In this document: positions 11,969 to 22,059 of the stretch, piece after piece | Layout of the letters: every line of letters starts with the position of its first letter | Numbering within the stretch: the stretch's first letter is position 1 | Assembly (NCBI GenBank): GCA_015179025.1 | Contig: WHUX01000116.1 | Coordinates: forward strand, 62,001-126,000 | DNA from: Terfezia claveryi | Taxonomy: Eukaryota > Ascomycota > Pezizomycetes > Pezizales > Pezizaceae | Length of the DNA: 64,000 bases | Reading direction: 5' to 3' | Translations under genes and position numbers: made by a program | The notes under the pieces: model-generated | Database searches by the model: none | What the model was told of the DNA's origin: nothing | What the model saw: only the letters and a program-made list of their open reading frames with translations

Positions 11969-13724
11969 ACATTCCTTGTAGGAGTGTCCAGGGTTCCAAC
12001 ACCATAGACATTTCTTGTCTCTAATTAATTGCATCTTCGTCTTCTGATCCAATTTTTTTGTGATGGTGTCCCAATCTGAGTCCTTCCGATTTTCTGTGTT
12101 GGGTTTGGTGTTGGGATTGCTGCTAGGATTAAATCCTGTTTTTTGTCGTTGATTCTGGTCCCTGCGTGGACCGTGACTTCGATTTTCATTCCGAGGGTGT
12201 TGTCATCGGGATGTATTTGTTGTGGATGGTGGGGCAATATCCTTCTTGGAAGCTTCATATGACTCGCTTGATATACGAGCTGATCATATGACCATTCTTC
12301 TTTATTAAAGGAATTAATGTAGCTGACATATATGGCGGCAGGTGATTAAGAAACTTTCTTCTTTTTACTTCCTGCGATATTGATTGTTTGCCATCCTTGT
12401 CAATCAATTTGATTTGCATTTCAGTAAGCCAGTTGGCAAACTGTTTGATTCCCATGTGACGTCCGTCCTTGTATGGTGTGGCTGTCTCCCATCGTTTCCA
12501 CAAAATGTCCTTACTAGTAGAGGTATCAGAAAATCCCTTAGTGCTAGTATGAAACCAAAGAATGTGCATTCTTTCCTTTTTCTCTTAGGAATGATTATAA
12601 GTAGTGAGCGCGCTTCCTTCCATTCTGAATCCAACAATTTCCAGAGCTGAAGCGCCTTCTAAATCTATTCTTTTGAGAACAAACCAATGTTGCATTGCTG
12701 TGGCCCAAGAGTAAAATATTGTGAGTCTTGCCATTTTTTGTCTTCTCCTCTTAATTTTTCTGGCATATCAATCTTTATTCCTTTTAAAGTATTCTTGTTT
12801 ATGGTTACCCGTTGTAACCATTCCTGTTGTAGATTCCCATTGCTGGTGTTCAACTGATTTTCCTCGTTTGGGTTTTCTTTTAAGAGTTTGACTTGCAACT
12901 GACGATGCCTTATCAGAGTCCGAGCTATCATCTCCGCTATCATCGGGTCTATCCTCCTCCTTGTGTTTTCTGCTTCTGTTGGTCTAGTCCTGTATCTAGA
13001 TCATCATCGTCTTCTGGTAATTCTATATCTTCTGGTGGTTGGTCTTTGTCGTCTGGTTCTTTGGCTGACCCAGTCCTCCTTTCTGGTGTCTCAGGTGCTC
13101 GACCTTTGCCTTTCGATTGATCTTTTGGTGTTCTCAGGAATGCTCCTGGAAGTTCTTTGCTAGGATTGAAAAAATCCTCCGCGGTATGTACTGATTCTTC
13201 TAGATGAGTGCCGCTCATCATGAATGCCATTATTTCTTCCCAGTTATTTATTACCCAATTCGGTTTCCTTAAAAGTGGAACAACAGGTTTCCTTAATTCT
13301 TTGCTTAAAAATGCGTTCATTTCTAAGTCTTCTTCTTTGAATGGGTAAGGTGTTAGCCATAAGTAGTGTTTTGCTACAGCTTCCATTAAGAGTCGAGTAT
13401 CATCAGGATGATACTGTTGGGCATGTCCCATTGAGCGAGTATATTTCAAAATCTCCTCAATTGTTGAAGATGTCTGTCCCAAAATTCTTCTGGTGCGAGA
13501 GGTAAAGCCATACTAAAATATAGTTTGGTTCCTGCTCCACCTGGTTCTCCTATTTCTATATCGATGGGCAGATTTATTTCCCCTTCTGTGTTAGGAACTA
13601 TAAATCTGGTCTTTCTGGGAGTTTCTTCTACTAATTTCTTAATATCTTCAGGTAACATAGTTAACCGTCTCGACCTCTTAGTCTTCTTACTAAGTTCAGA
13701 CGCCATTATGTCTGATTTCGTCAT
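11969..13724 (-). pseudogene. Element 2 gag with CCHC zinc knuckle
   Basis: The frame starts MTKSDIMASEL at 13724. It runs through a charged N-terminal region (IDIEIGEPGGAGTKLYFSM), an acidic stretch rich in Glu, Asp and Pro near 13000, and the capsid-like region (IDMPEKLRGEDKKWQDSQYF; ADGRHMGIKQFANWLTEMQI-type sequence near 12450). It ends with a Gag knuckle CLWCWNPGHSYKEC (CX2CX4HX4C) at 11969-12010. The N-terminal 250 or so residues before the capsid have no counterpart I recognise in standard Gag. At least four frameshifts are visible, near 13480, 12945, 12600 and 12255. Confidence 0.85.
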
Positions 13725-14307
13725 CTGTCCGCAACCAAATGCAGCTGGTTATGTGATACGATCGTCGAGTTACTTTTCTTCTTTGGCACCTTTCTGTGCT
13801 GATGGTGTGGTAGCTAATGATCCTTATGATCTCTGTTCGACTGATGGTTCTGTTGGCTCAGTGGCTCACGTGCTGGTGAGGCTGGATGTCAGGATCCTGA
13901 TGTTTCTTATGGTCCTGGTTTTTCTTCGTCTACTGGTCTAGAATCTAGTTCTAGTTCTTCCGGCAAGAGTTCACGTTTTCTGATTGGTGTGTTGAGGTAG
14001 ACGTTGGGGGCGCAGAGGTATTGGTAGAGATGTCTGGGCCTAAGGAAGGTTCTGATGGAGGTAATTCTTTTCTGGAGGAAATGGCTGCAGTGGAGGCAGC
14101 GAGATTTGAGCCTTGGATTGTGATGCTTGGTTGTTTAGACCAATTATTCCTGGGACCTGGGGGGCCGGTTTTTCAATGGTGTACTGGATTTACAGGTACA
14201 GATGTAATGGCGGTTGCCAGGAGTGCAAGATGAGTTGTCGATCTTATTGGGAAAAGTGTTGTGAACGAGGGTGGGATTGTTTAATGTAGGATACCACTGC
14301 CCGTTAG
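13708..14307 (+). pseudogene. Antisense leader ORF of element 2 (Cys-rich protein)
   Basis: This plus-strand frame begins ATGTCTGATTTCGTC at 13708, 14 bp inside the head-to-head overlap with the gag start, and runs away from gag through the 5' leader to TAG at 14305-14307. The encoded protein has a Ser run (LESSSSSSGK), a central acidic part, a Trp-rich part and a C-terminal Cys cluster (CNGGCQECKMSCRSYW). This copy has frameshifts near 13870 and after EPW (a G is missing near 14115), and TGG of MWDTT is TAG. Elements 1 and 3 supply the intact codons at these sites. I do not recognise a domain, and a captured host gene fragment is possible. Confidence 0.6.
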
Positions 14308-14530
14308 AGCTCTGCTTAGCTTGCTTCTAAGTCTTTTGTTGATGTACTGCAGTTGAGAGTCTGATGTCTCGTTGTTGGATTTTTGTTGGCTAGCTAGTTG
14401 AATAATGATATCGATTTTATATGTGCACTTGGTGTCGAATTGTATACACTTGCTGAGTGTAATAAAGGTATCCGAAGGTTGATCAGGCCTTGGATTTAAG
14501 AGTAAAGATTAGGTAAGTAGTTAAAAAAAA

Positions 14531-15209
14531 TGTAATGAATGGTACTAGACAGTATTCATTCGGTACCGTTTATACAATCTATATCCGTAGGCACGGACGT
14601 TTGTGTATTTCGGTTCTGCTGAGGTAAGACCTCAGAAGGGTAGGGAGATTACTATGTGGGACGTTCCCAAGGGAACAGTAATTAACTGGTGTAATCTATC
14701 TTATATGATTTGTGCTATCTAAGCTATATGATCTTGATCTGATCGGAATATAGGCTTGCTTGCTCTGAGTGCTTGCTTGGTTGCTTCTTGTCTTTCTATG
14801 GATTCCAGAGGGAATCCAGCGGCCTATTTATACTCCTCTGAGATCTGATGACTAAGGAAATAAATACAATACAGGGTGGCATACCAGAAGGTAGTGCGCT
14901 GTACAAAAAGGGTCATGTGGCCATAGTAATAAGTCACGCGCCATAAACGATGGTCATGTGGCCATAGTAGTGACTCACACGCCTTTAAACAGAGGTCACG
15001 CGGCCATAATGAGGGTGTCTTCATATGGCAAGTGCCATGGAACTTCCCATGGCAAATTCCGCATGCTATAGATGCTTATAAAGCAATAGGAGGTGGTAGA
15101 AGGCTAGTCCTTCAACTGAGAGGCTTAGTTACATAACATAGTAGTAATATAGGAAATACAAAAGTATATAATCAATTATATAAGCAATGAAACAACGTTC
15201 TCCATTACA
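14531..15209 (-). repeat. 5' LTR of element 2
   Basis: This 679-bp LTR has ends TGTAATG at 14531 and CATTACA at 15209 and pairs with 6259-6938. The minus-strand TATA box (TATAAATAGG) lies at about 14822-14832. Bases 15210-15214 (GTTCA) are the right-hand target duplication. Confidence 0.95.
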
Positions 15210-16877
15210 GTTCAGTAGATTCATTATTCCAAGGTTTTAAAATATGTGGGGAATTCACGAGTTCCTTGAGTTTTTCAAACGCTGCGTTATGAGTATCTGT
15301 CCATTCCCATTTCTTTGTTTCTCCTTGCAGTTCTGACAGGGTGCTTGCATATGATGCTAAGTCAGGAATAAATCTGCTGAGATAATTAACGATTCCAAGG
15401 AACCCTCTAAGATCCTTTTTTCTTATAGGAGTTGGAAATGTTAATATAGTAGTCCTCTTCTTCGGGTCTACATGTAATCCATCTGATGTTAAAACGTGTC
15501 CTAAGATTTCCAATCTTAGAGTAAAGAACTGGCATTTGCTTTCTTTGAGATAAAATTTTTCATCCTGTAGACGTTGAAGTACTTTCTTCAATAACTCTAC
15601 ATGTTCTTCATACGTTTTAGAGAATATAATAATATCATCAATATAGATGATTAAATTTTTATAGACCATGTCCTTAAAAATTTCATGCATAATGCGAACC
15701 ATGGTAGCAGGTGCGTTACGATCCCCTTGTTGCATAACTCTACTTCTGAAATATCCCAAGTGATATAAAAAAGTAGAGTGTTGCTCAGATTCTTTATTGT
15801 TCCTGATATTAAAAAATCCATCGGCTAAGTCGAGCTTAGTCCAAATGGGATTCTCCGCTACTAGTTCAATTGCTTCATTAATATCTGGCAATGGGGTGTG
15901 GTCCGGTTCGACGGCTAAATTGCAGTCTCGATAATCATTGACATGTCTGGCTTCTTCCAGTTTATCTCATTTAGGGATAGTGAACATGACTATAGCATTT
16001 GTGTCATTTTCTACTCTATATATGCGACCTGATGCTTCTTCTTCGACTAATTTGTCATGGATTTGTTGTCTAAATCGATGTTCTGAGGGTCGCCATTTTG
16101 GTATCCAAGTAGCTCCTGCTTTTGGTTTGATAGAGTGATCAATTTTCTTAGTGGTAGTAATTCCCATGGAATTGTCTTGGGAAATAATTAGGGAAACTCC
16201 GTTACAGGGTTGAATTGTTTCTGTACCGTAGAAACGGCTGTCACGAGTTCTCTTTCTGAATCAGTTTCTTCCGCATCACTAATATTTTCCCAATTATCTA
16301 GTTCACTATAATCTGTGACTGATTCACAGCTGACCTGTGTATACGCTGATCTTATACCATTCGCCATGGTTCTAGATCCCTTCCATACACTTAGCTGGAA
16401 TCGTGGAATATTTTCTGGCTGGATAGTAACTGGTTCCTGATGGGCAGGAATTATTGCTCGCACTTTGCTGAGAGCAGGTTCTCCTAGTATCATGTCCCAT
16501 CCAGTCAAATGAGCTACATAGAGCATTCGTTCTTCTACATAACCTATCCAATTAAGTTTGATAGTACAAGCTTTGTCTATCGTTCCTTTTGAGCCTTTAA
16601 ATGCAGTACTTAACGATTTCTTCTCAATACTTCTAGTCGGTATTTTGTACAGGTGTACGAATTGAGAATTAATTAAGTCTCCTCCCTTTGTTTGGAGATC
16701 AATTAAAGCTAGTGCGGGGTGTTCGTTAACTTTAACAAATACCTTACTAAAATCTGGTACCTGTCTTAACAAGGGTCGTTCCTTGATTTTATCCTTGTTG
16801 TTTTTATCTCTGGTGGCTATCGGCATAGCTAAATCTTGTGCGGCTGTACGCATGGGTACCTTATTTTTTCGTTTCCT
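15210..16877 (-). pseudogene. Element 1 pol, 5' part: protease and reverse transcriptase
   Basis: This is the best-preserved RT of the three. The frame at 15205-15891 carries TKLDLADGFFNIRN, the catalytic IIYIDDIIIFS and the thumb/connection sequence LRGFLGIVNYLSRFIPDLA. It is cut at NESTE by element 2. Upstream, 16188-16853 holds the retropepsin-like region with ALIDLQTKGGDLINSQF in place of the usual D-[ST]-G, followed by GWDMILGEPAL. A frameshift near 16170 and an in-frame stop near 15965 separate the two frames. Confidence 0.9.
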
Positions 16878-18632
16878 ACAGTCCTTGTAGGAGTGTCCAG
16901 GGTTCCAATACCATAAACATTTCTTGTTTTAATTAATTGTATCTTCGTCTTCTGATCCAATTTTTTTGTGATGGTGTCCCAATCTGAGTCCTTCCGATTT
17001 TCTGTGTTGGGTTTGTGTTGGGATTGCTGCTAGGATTAAATTCTGTTTTTTGTTATTGATTCTGGTCCTTGCGTGGACCGTGACTTCGATTTTCATTCCG
17101 AGGGTGTTGTCGTCGGGATATATTCAGTATGGATGGTGGAGCAATATCCTTTTTTGAACTTCATATGACTCCGCTTGATATACGAGCTGATCATATAACT
17201 ATTCTCTTTAATTAAAGGAATTAATGTGGCCGACATATATGGTGGCAGGTGATTAAGAAACTTCCTTCTTTTTACTTCCTGCGATATTGACTGTTTACCA
17301 TTCTTGTCGATTAATTAATCTGCATTTCAGTGAGCCAATTGGCAAACTGTTTAATCCCATATGACGTCCGTCCTTATATGGTGTAGCTGTCTCCTATCGT
17401 TTCCATAAAATATCTTTGCTAGTAGAGGGTATCAGAAAATCCCTTAGTACTAGCATAAAGCTGAAGAATTTAGCATCCTTCCTTTTTCTCTGATGAATTG
17501 ATTATAAGTAGTAAGTGTGCTTCCTTCCATTCTGAATCCAACAATTTCCAGAGCTAAAGCGCCTTCTAAATCTATCCTTTTTAGAACAACCAACGTTGCA
17601 TTGCTGTGGCTCAAGAGTCAAAATATTGTGAGTCTTGCTATTTTTTGTCTTCTCCTTTCACTTTTCTGGTAGATCAATCTTTATTCCTCTTAAAACATCT
17701 ATTGTTTTATGGTTACCTGCTGTAACTATTCCTGTAGTTGATTCCCATTGTTGATGTTCAACCGATTTTCCTCATTGGGGCTTTCTAACTAAAGGTTGAC
17801 TCACAACTGACGATGCGTTATCAGAGTCCGAGCTGTCATCTCCGCTATCATCGGGATCTCATCCTCCTCCTTGAGATTTCTGCTTTTGTGGATCCGGTCC
17901 TGTTTCCAGATCGTCATCGTCTTCCGGTAGTTGTATATCTTCTGGTGGTTGGTTTTTGTCGATTGGTTCTTTGGCTGACCCAGTCCTCCTTTCTAGTGTC
18001 TCAGGTGCTCGACCTTTGCCTTTCGATTGATCTTTCGGTGTTCTCAGGAACGCTCCTGGAAGTTTTCTGCTAGGATTGAAAAAATCCTCCGCGGTATGTG
18101 CTGATTCTTCTAGATGAGTGCTGCTCATCATAAAGCCATGATTTCTTCCCAGTTATTTATTACCCAATTCGGTTTCCTTAAGAGTAGAACAACAGGTTTC
18201 TTTAATTCTTTACTTAAAAATACGTTCATTTCTAATTTCTTCTTTGAATAGGTAAGGTGTTAGCCATAAGTAGTGTTTTGCTACGGCTTCCATTAAGAGT
18301 CAAGTATCATCAGGATGATACTGTTGGGCATGTCCCATTGAGCGAGTATATTTCAAAATCTGCTCAATTGTTGGAAGATGTCTGTCCCAAAATTCTTCTG
18401 GTATGAGAGGTAAAGCCATACTAAAATATAGTTTGGTTCCTGCTCCACCTAGTTCTCCTATTTCTATATCGATAGGCAGATTTATTTCCCCTTCTGTGTT
18501 AGGAATTATAAATCTGGTCTTTCTGGGAGTTTCTTCTACTAATTTCTTAATATCTTCAGGTAACATAGTTAACCGTCTCGACCTCTTAGTCTTCTTACTA
18601 AGTTCAGATGCCATTATGTCTGATTTCGTCAT
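16878..18632 (-). pseudogene. Element 1 gag
   Basis: It begins MTKSDIMASEL at 18632 and continues with the same N-terminal region as the other copies to about 18300. It then follows a broken path through the acidic Pro-rich linker (17859-18131) and the capsid region (17150-17700, many stops). It ends at the zinc knuckle 16878-16919. The second knuckle Cys is Tyr here (TGT to TAT), so the knuckle is lost. This gag is clearly more decayed than that of element 2. Confidence 0.8.
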
Positions 18633-19246
18633 CTGTCCGCAACCAAATGCAGCTGGTTATGGATACGATCGTCGAGTTACTTTTCTTTTTGGCACCTTTC
18701 TGTGCTGATGGTGTGGTGGCTGATGATCCTTATGATCCCATTCGACTGACAGTTCTGTTGGCTCGGTGGCTACGAGGCTGGTGAGGCTGGATGTCAGGAT
18801 CCTGATGTTTCTTATGGTCCTAGTTTTTCTTCGTCTACTGGTCTAGAATCTAGTTCTAGTTCTTCTGGCAAGAGTGTCACGTTTTCTGATTGGTGTGTTG
18901 AGGTAGACGTTGGGGGCGCAGAGGTATTGGTAGAAATGTCTGGCCTAAGGAAGGTTCTGATGGAGGTAATTCTTTTCTGGAGGAAATGGCTACAGTGGAG
19001 GCAGCGAGATTTGAGCCTTGGGATTGTGACGCTTGGTTGTTTAGACCAATTATTCCTGGGACCTGGGGGGCCGGTTTTTCAATAGTGTACTGGATTTACA
19101 GGTACAGATGTAATGGCGGTTGCCAGGAGTGCAAGATGAGTTGTCGATCTTATTGGGAAAAGTGTTGTGAACGAAGGTGGGATTGTTTAATGTGGGATAC
19201 CACTCCCGTTAGAGCTCTGCTTAGCTTGCTTCTAAGTCTTTTTTGA
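18616..19246 (+). pseudogene. Antisense leader ORF of element 1
   Basis: It is the counterpart of 13708-14307. It starts ATGTCTGATTTC at 18616 and hits a frameshift near 18660 (TATGGATACG against TATGTGATACG in element 2). The second half is clean from MATVEAARFEPWDCDAW (18986) to the Cys cluster and WDCLMWDTT. All four Trp/Arg codons that are stops in element 3 are intact here. A 1-bp deletion near 19204 (ACTCCC against ACTGCCC) carries the frame past the family stop into a hydrophobic tail ending at 19246. Confidence 0.6.
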
Positions 19247-19436
19247 TGTACTACAGTTGAGAGTCTGATGTCTCATTTGTTGAATTTTGTTGGCTAGCTA
19301 GTTGAATAATGATATCGATTTTATATGTGCACTTTGGTGTCGAATTGTATACACTTGCGTGAGTGTAATGAAGGTATCCGAAGGTTGATCCGGCCTTGGA
19401 TTTAAGAGTAAAGATTAGGTAAATAGTTAAAAAAAA

Positions 19437-20117
19437 TGTAATGAATGGTACTAGATAGTATTCATTCGGTACCGTTTATACAATCTATATCCGTAGGTAC
19501 AGACGTTCGTGTATTTCGGTTCTGCTGAGGTAAGACCTCAGAAGGGTAGGGAGATTACTATGTGGGACGTTCCCGAAGGGAACAGTAATTAACTGGTGTA
19601 ATCTATCTTATATGATTTGTGCTATCTAAGCTATATGATCTTGATCTGATCGGAATATAGGCTTGCTTGCTCTGAATGCTTGCTTGGTTGCTTCTTGTCT
19701 TTTTGTGGATTCCAGAGGGAATTCAGCAGCCTATTTATACTCCTCTGAGATCTGATGACTAAGAAAATAAATACAATAAAGGGTGGTACACTAGAAGGTG
19801 GTGCGCTGTACAAAAAGGGTTATGTGGCCATAGTAATGAGTCACACGCCATAAACGATGGTCATGTGGCCATAGTAATGACTCACACGCCTTTAAACAGA
19901 GGTCACGCGGCCATAATGAGGGTGTTGTCATATGGCAAGTGCCATGGGACTTCCCATGGCAAATTCCGCGTGCTATGGACGCTTATAAAGCAATAGGAGG
20001 TGGTTGAAGGCTAGTCCTTCAACTGAGAGGCTTAGTTATATAATATAGTAGTAATATAGGAAATACAAAAGTATATAATCAATTATATAAGCAATGAAAC
20101 AAACGTTCTCCATTACA
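19437..20117 (-). repeat. 5' LTR of element 1
   Basis: This 681-bp LTR runs from TGTAATG at 19437 to CATTACA at 20117. The minus-strand TATA box lies at about 19730-19740. The bases after it, GAAGG, match 2201-2205. The leader beyond its inner end starts with a run of T on the minus strand and has no TGG-type tRNA primer site. Confidence 0.95.
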
Positions 20118-21053
20118 GAAGGTGACTTAGAGTCAATTTTGGAGTTGTTTACTATCAGACTCTTAGCTGGCATAGCAGAAATAATTATTTCATGACAGAT
20201 GCCTAGAGTCTTGATACAAGAACAGGTTATAACCAATATATGCTTGTATTTGGTATACTTGTAATGATAGTCATCTGTAACATTTATACTATTTATAGTG
20301 CTTAATCCTAATTATTGCCACTGCAGAAGCAGCTTACAGCTTAGGCCTAGTTATTTCTCATACATGTATATCAAATTGTAGTGTTGTATTCATATAACGT
20401 AATGAACTCTTTGGTTGTAGTGTAGTTGTCCTTGTACAATAGATTGAATAATATAATCAAGGTTAGCACAAGGTAGGCAAGTTGCATATGTATAGTACTT
20501 AGCATCCGGGACAAGTAATACCAAGTTATTAAGTGTTAGGGCTACATTAGGCAAGAGATGTGGATAATTGATTTTACTTATTGTAGTGAAGGATCATGAT
20601 AATTGAATGTTTGGTTCAACGTGATTGCTTAGAGTATAAACAATACCTTATATAAGCCAGCTTGGCACCTCTGCTCCTATACAGTACTAGAGTATGTTCG
20701 TATATTACATAGTAATATTATGGGTATAATGGCAAATGCATATTAAACAGAACAATATTCAAAATAAACTTGCATTGGATATCTTATATAATTTTGAGTA
20801 TGGATTAGATTAACTTGAATAAAAGTAATGAGTTACCGAAAAATGGAAAAAAGTCTGAAATTATAGATTTCCCTAAAGGTGAAGTTTTATGACTTCCTGA
20901 GTGATTCTCTGAAAGGTACGTGGCATTCAACCACAGACAACTACTTGGTAATAAGGAAGCTATTTGCATTGTTTAATGGGATTTCAACTGCTCAAATGAG
21001 CGAGTGTTACCACTCATTTCATATATATTATGTATTGTTTTTTTGAAGTTATA
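20118..21053. other. Unassigned AT-rich spacer
   Basis: About 0.9 kb of AT-rich sequence lies between the element 1 target duplication and the Pogo-like element. I see no coding frame with recognisable content, no terminal repeats and no RNA gene. Confidence 0.5.
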
Positions 21054-21055
21054 TA

Positions 21056-22057
21056 CAGAGATCTCTTGTTACAAGCATATCAGATATAAGCATACATATA
21101 TTGGTTACAAGGATACCTTTGGTAGTCTCACATAGTAAATAAGCATATTTCCGTTACTAGAATATTCTTATTTTTTTTGATTAGTCACCATACATATTCT
21201 TGTAACTAGAGAAGCGCCTCGCCATATTGGGATGTTTATCGATAAGAAATATCCCCGCACGAGCTCATGAAGAAACATACGAGTTGAATCTATAGTAACT
21301 TAGAAAAGAAGCTCAAATGCCTAATTCATGGATCTCTCGAGATTGTCGAAGATCCAATCTCTGATATTGAAGATGCAATTCTGGAAACCTATCTTCCAAT
21401 CGCAGTCAATGAAACCGAACTGAGCCACTCACCTCCTACGGTAAGTTCAAAAGCAGCGGAGACAGACCTCAGGTCGTACTATGGAACAACCCCATCCATT
21501 AGATATCGACTTATCTGCTGATTCCGACTCGCAAAACTCTACGTCACAAACACAATACCTGAGAGATCCTTCATCATGAACACTGGATACTTGGCAGAGG
21601 TACCGCACCCTGCAATGGGCCATTTCACGGGGATACCAGGGACAGATAGACAATATACCCAACAAGGTTATTAGCCGACATCGAGGGGTTGCTCCTCTTC
21701 TCTCTTCAAGCTATCACACCGAACATCACTGAGCTGCAAGATGTCCTCAAGTGGGAGAAAAGACAGATTGAAACTCTTGAGGTTCAGCGCAGAAGTTATC
21801 ATGTTCAATGCAGGATTACTGACTTTGTGCCGGGTCCAGCCTCCTCCTCCTAATATCCCTTCCGCTAATTTAGCTGTCTGTTTTTGAATATTATTAGTAC
21901 TCATATTTGTTATTCGGATGTCTGTTAGTTATTATCCCATTTTGTAGCCTTTCCTTGCTCTCTCTAATGTATTTCCATTTCTCAAGATATAAGAATATAT
22001 TGGTTACAAGCTTACTTCAACTGGTCCGGAGCGTATGCTTGTAACGAGAGATCTCTG
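21056..22057. mobile_element. Pogo/Tc1-like non-autonomous element, TA target duplication
   Basis: The ends are inverted repeats of about 25 bp with two mismatches: CAGAGATCTCTTGTTACAAG from 21056, and its inverse (CTTGTAACGAGAGATCTCTG) ending at 22057. TA dinucleotides flank both ends (21054-21055 and 22058-22059), as for the Tc1/mariner/Pogo superfamily. Subterminal copies of GGTTACAAG and of ATAAG motifs lie at both ends. The roughly 1-kb interior has no transposase frame. Short frames near 21350-21700 may be remnants. The motif TTATCGATAAGAA at about 21235 recurs at 43591. Confidence 0.75.
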
Positions 22058-22059
22058 TA

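Larger units (their letters stand above)
6259..15209 (-). mobile_element. Ty3/gypsy chromovirus, element 2, nested in element 1
   Basis: This is a full-length 8951-bp copy of the same family in the same orientation, with LTRs at 6259-6938 and 14531-15209. The element 1 RT sequence stops at GGGTTCA (6258) and resumes with GTTCAGTAGATTC at 15210. The 5-bp duplication GTTCA (6254-6258 and 15210-15214) proves the insertion. gag, pol and the antisense leader ORF are all recognisable. Every long frame is broken, so this copy could not supply its own proteins. It must be younger than element 1. Confidence 0.96.
2206..20117 (-). mobile_element. Ty3/gypsy chromovirus, element 1 (interrupted by element 2)
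   Basis: This is a complete but decayed LTR retrotransposon on the minus strand. The LTRs lie at 2206-2885 (3') and 19437-20117 (5'), with ends TGTAATG and CATTACA. It is flanked by the 5-bp direct repeat GAAGG at 2201-2205 and 20118-20122. A polypurine tract (GGGGAAG on the minus strand) abuts the 3' LTR. Without the nested copy at 6259-15209 it would be about 8.95 kb. Domain order is gag, retropepsin-like, RT, RNase H, linker, integrase, chromodomain. The nested insertion splits the RT gene. Confidence 0.95.
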
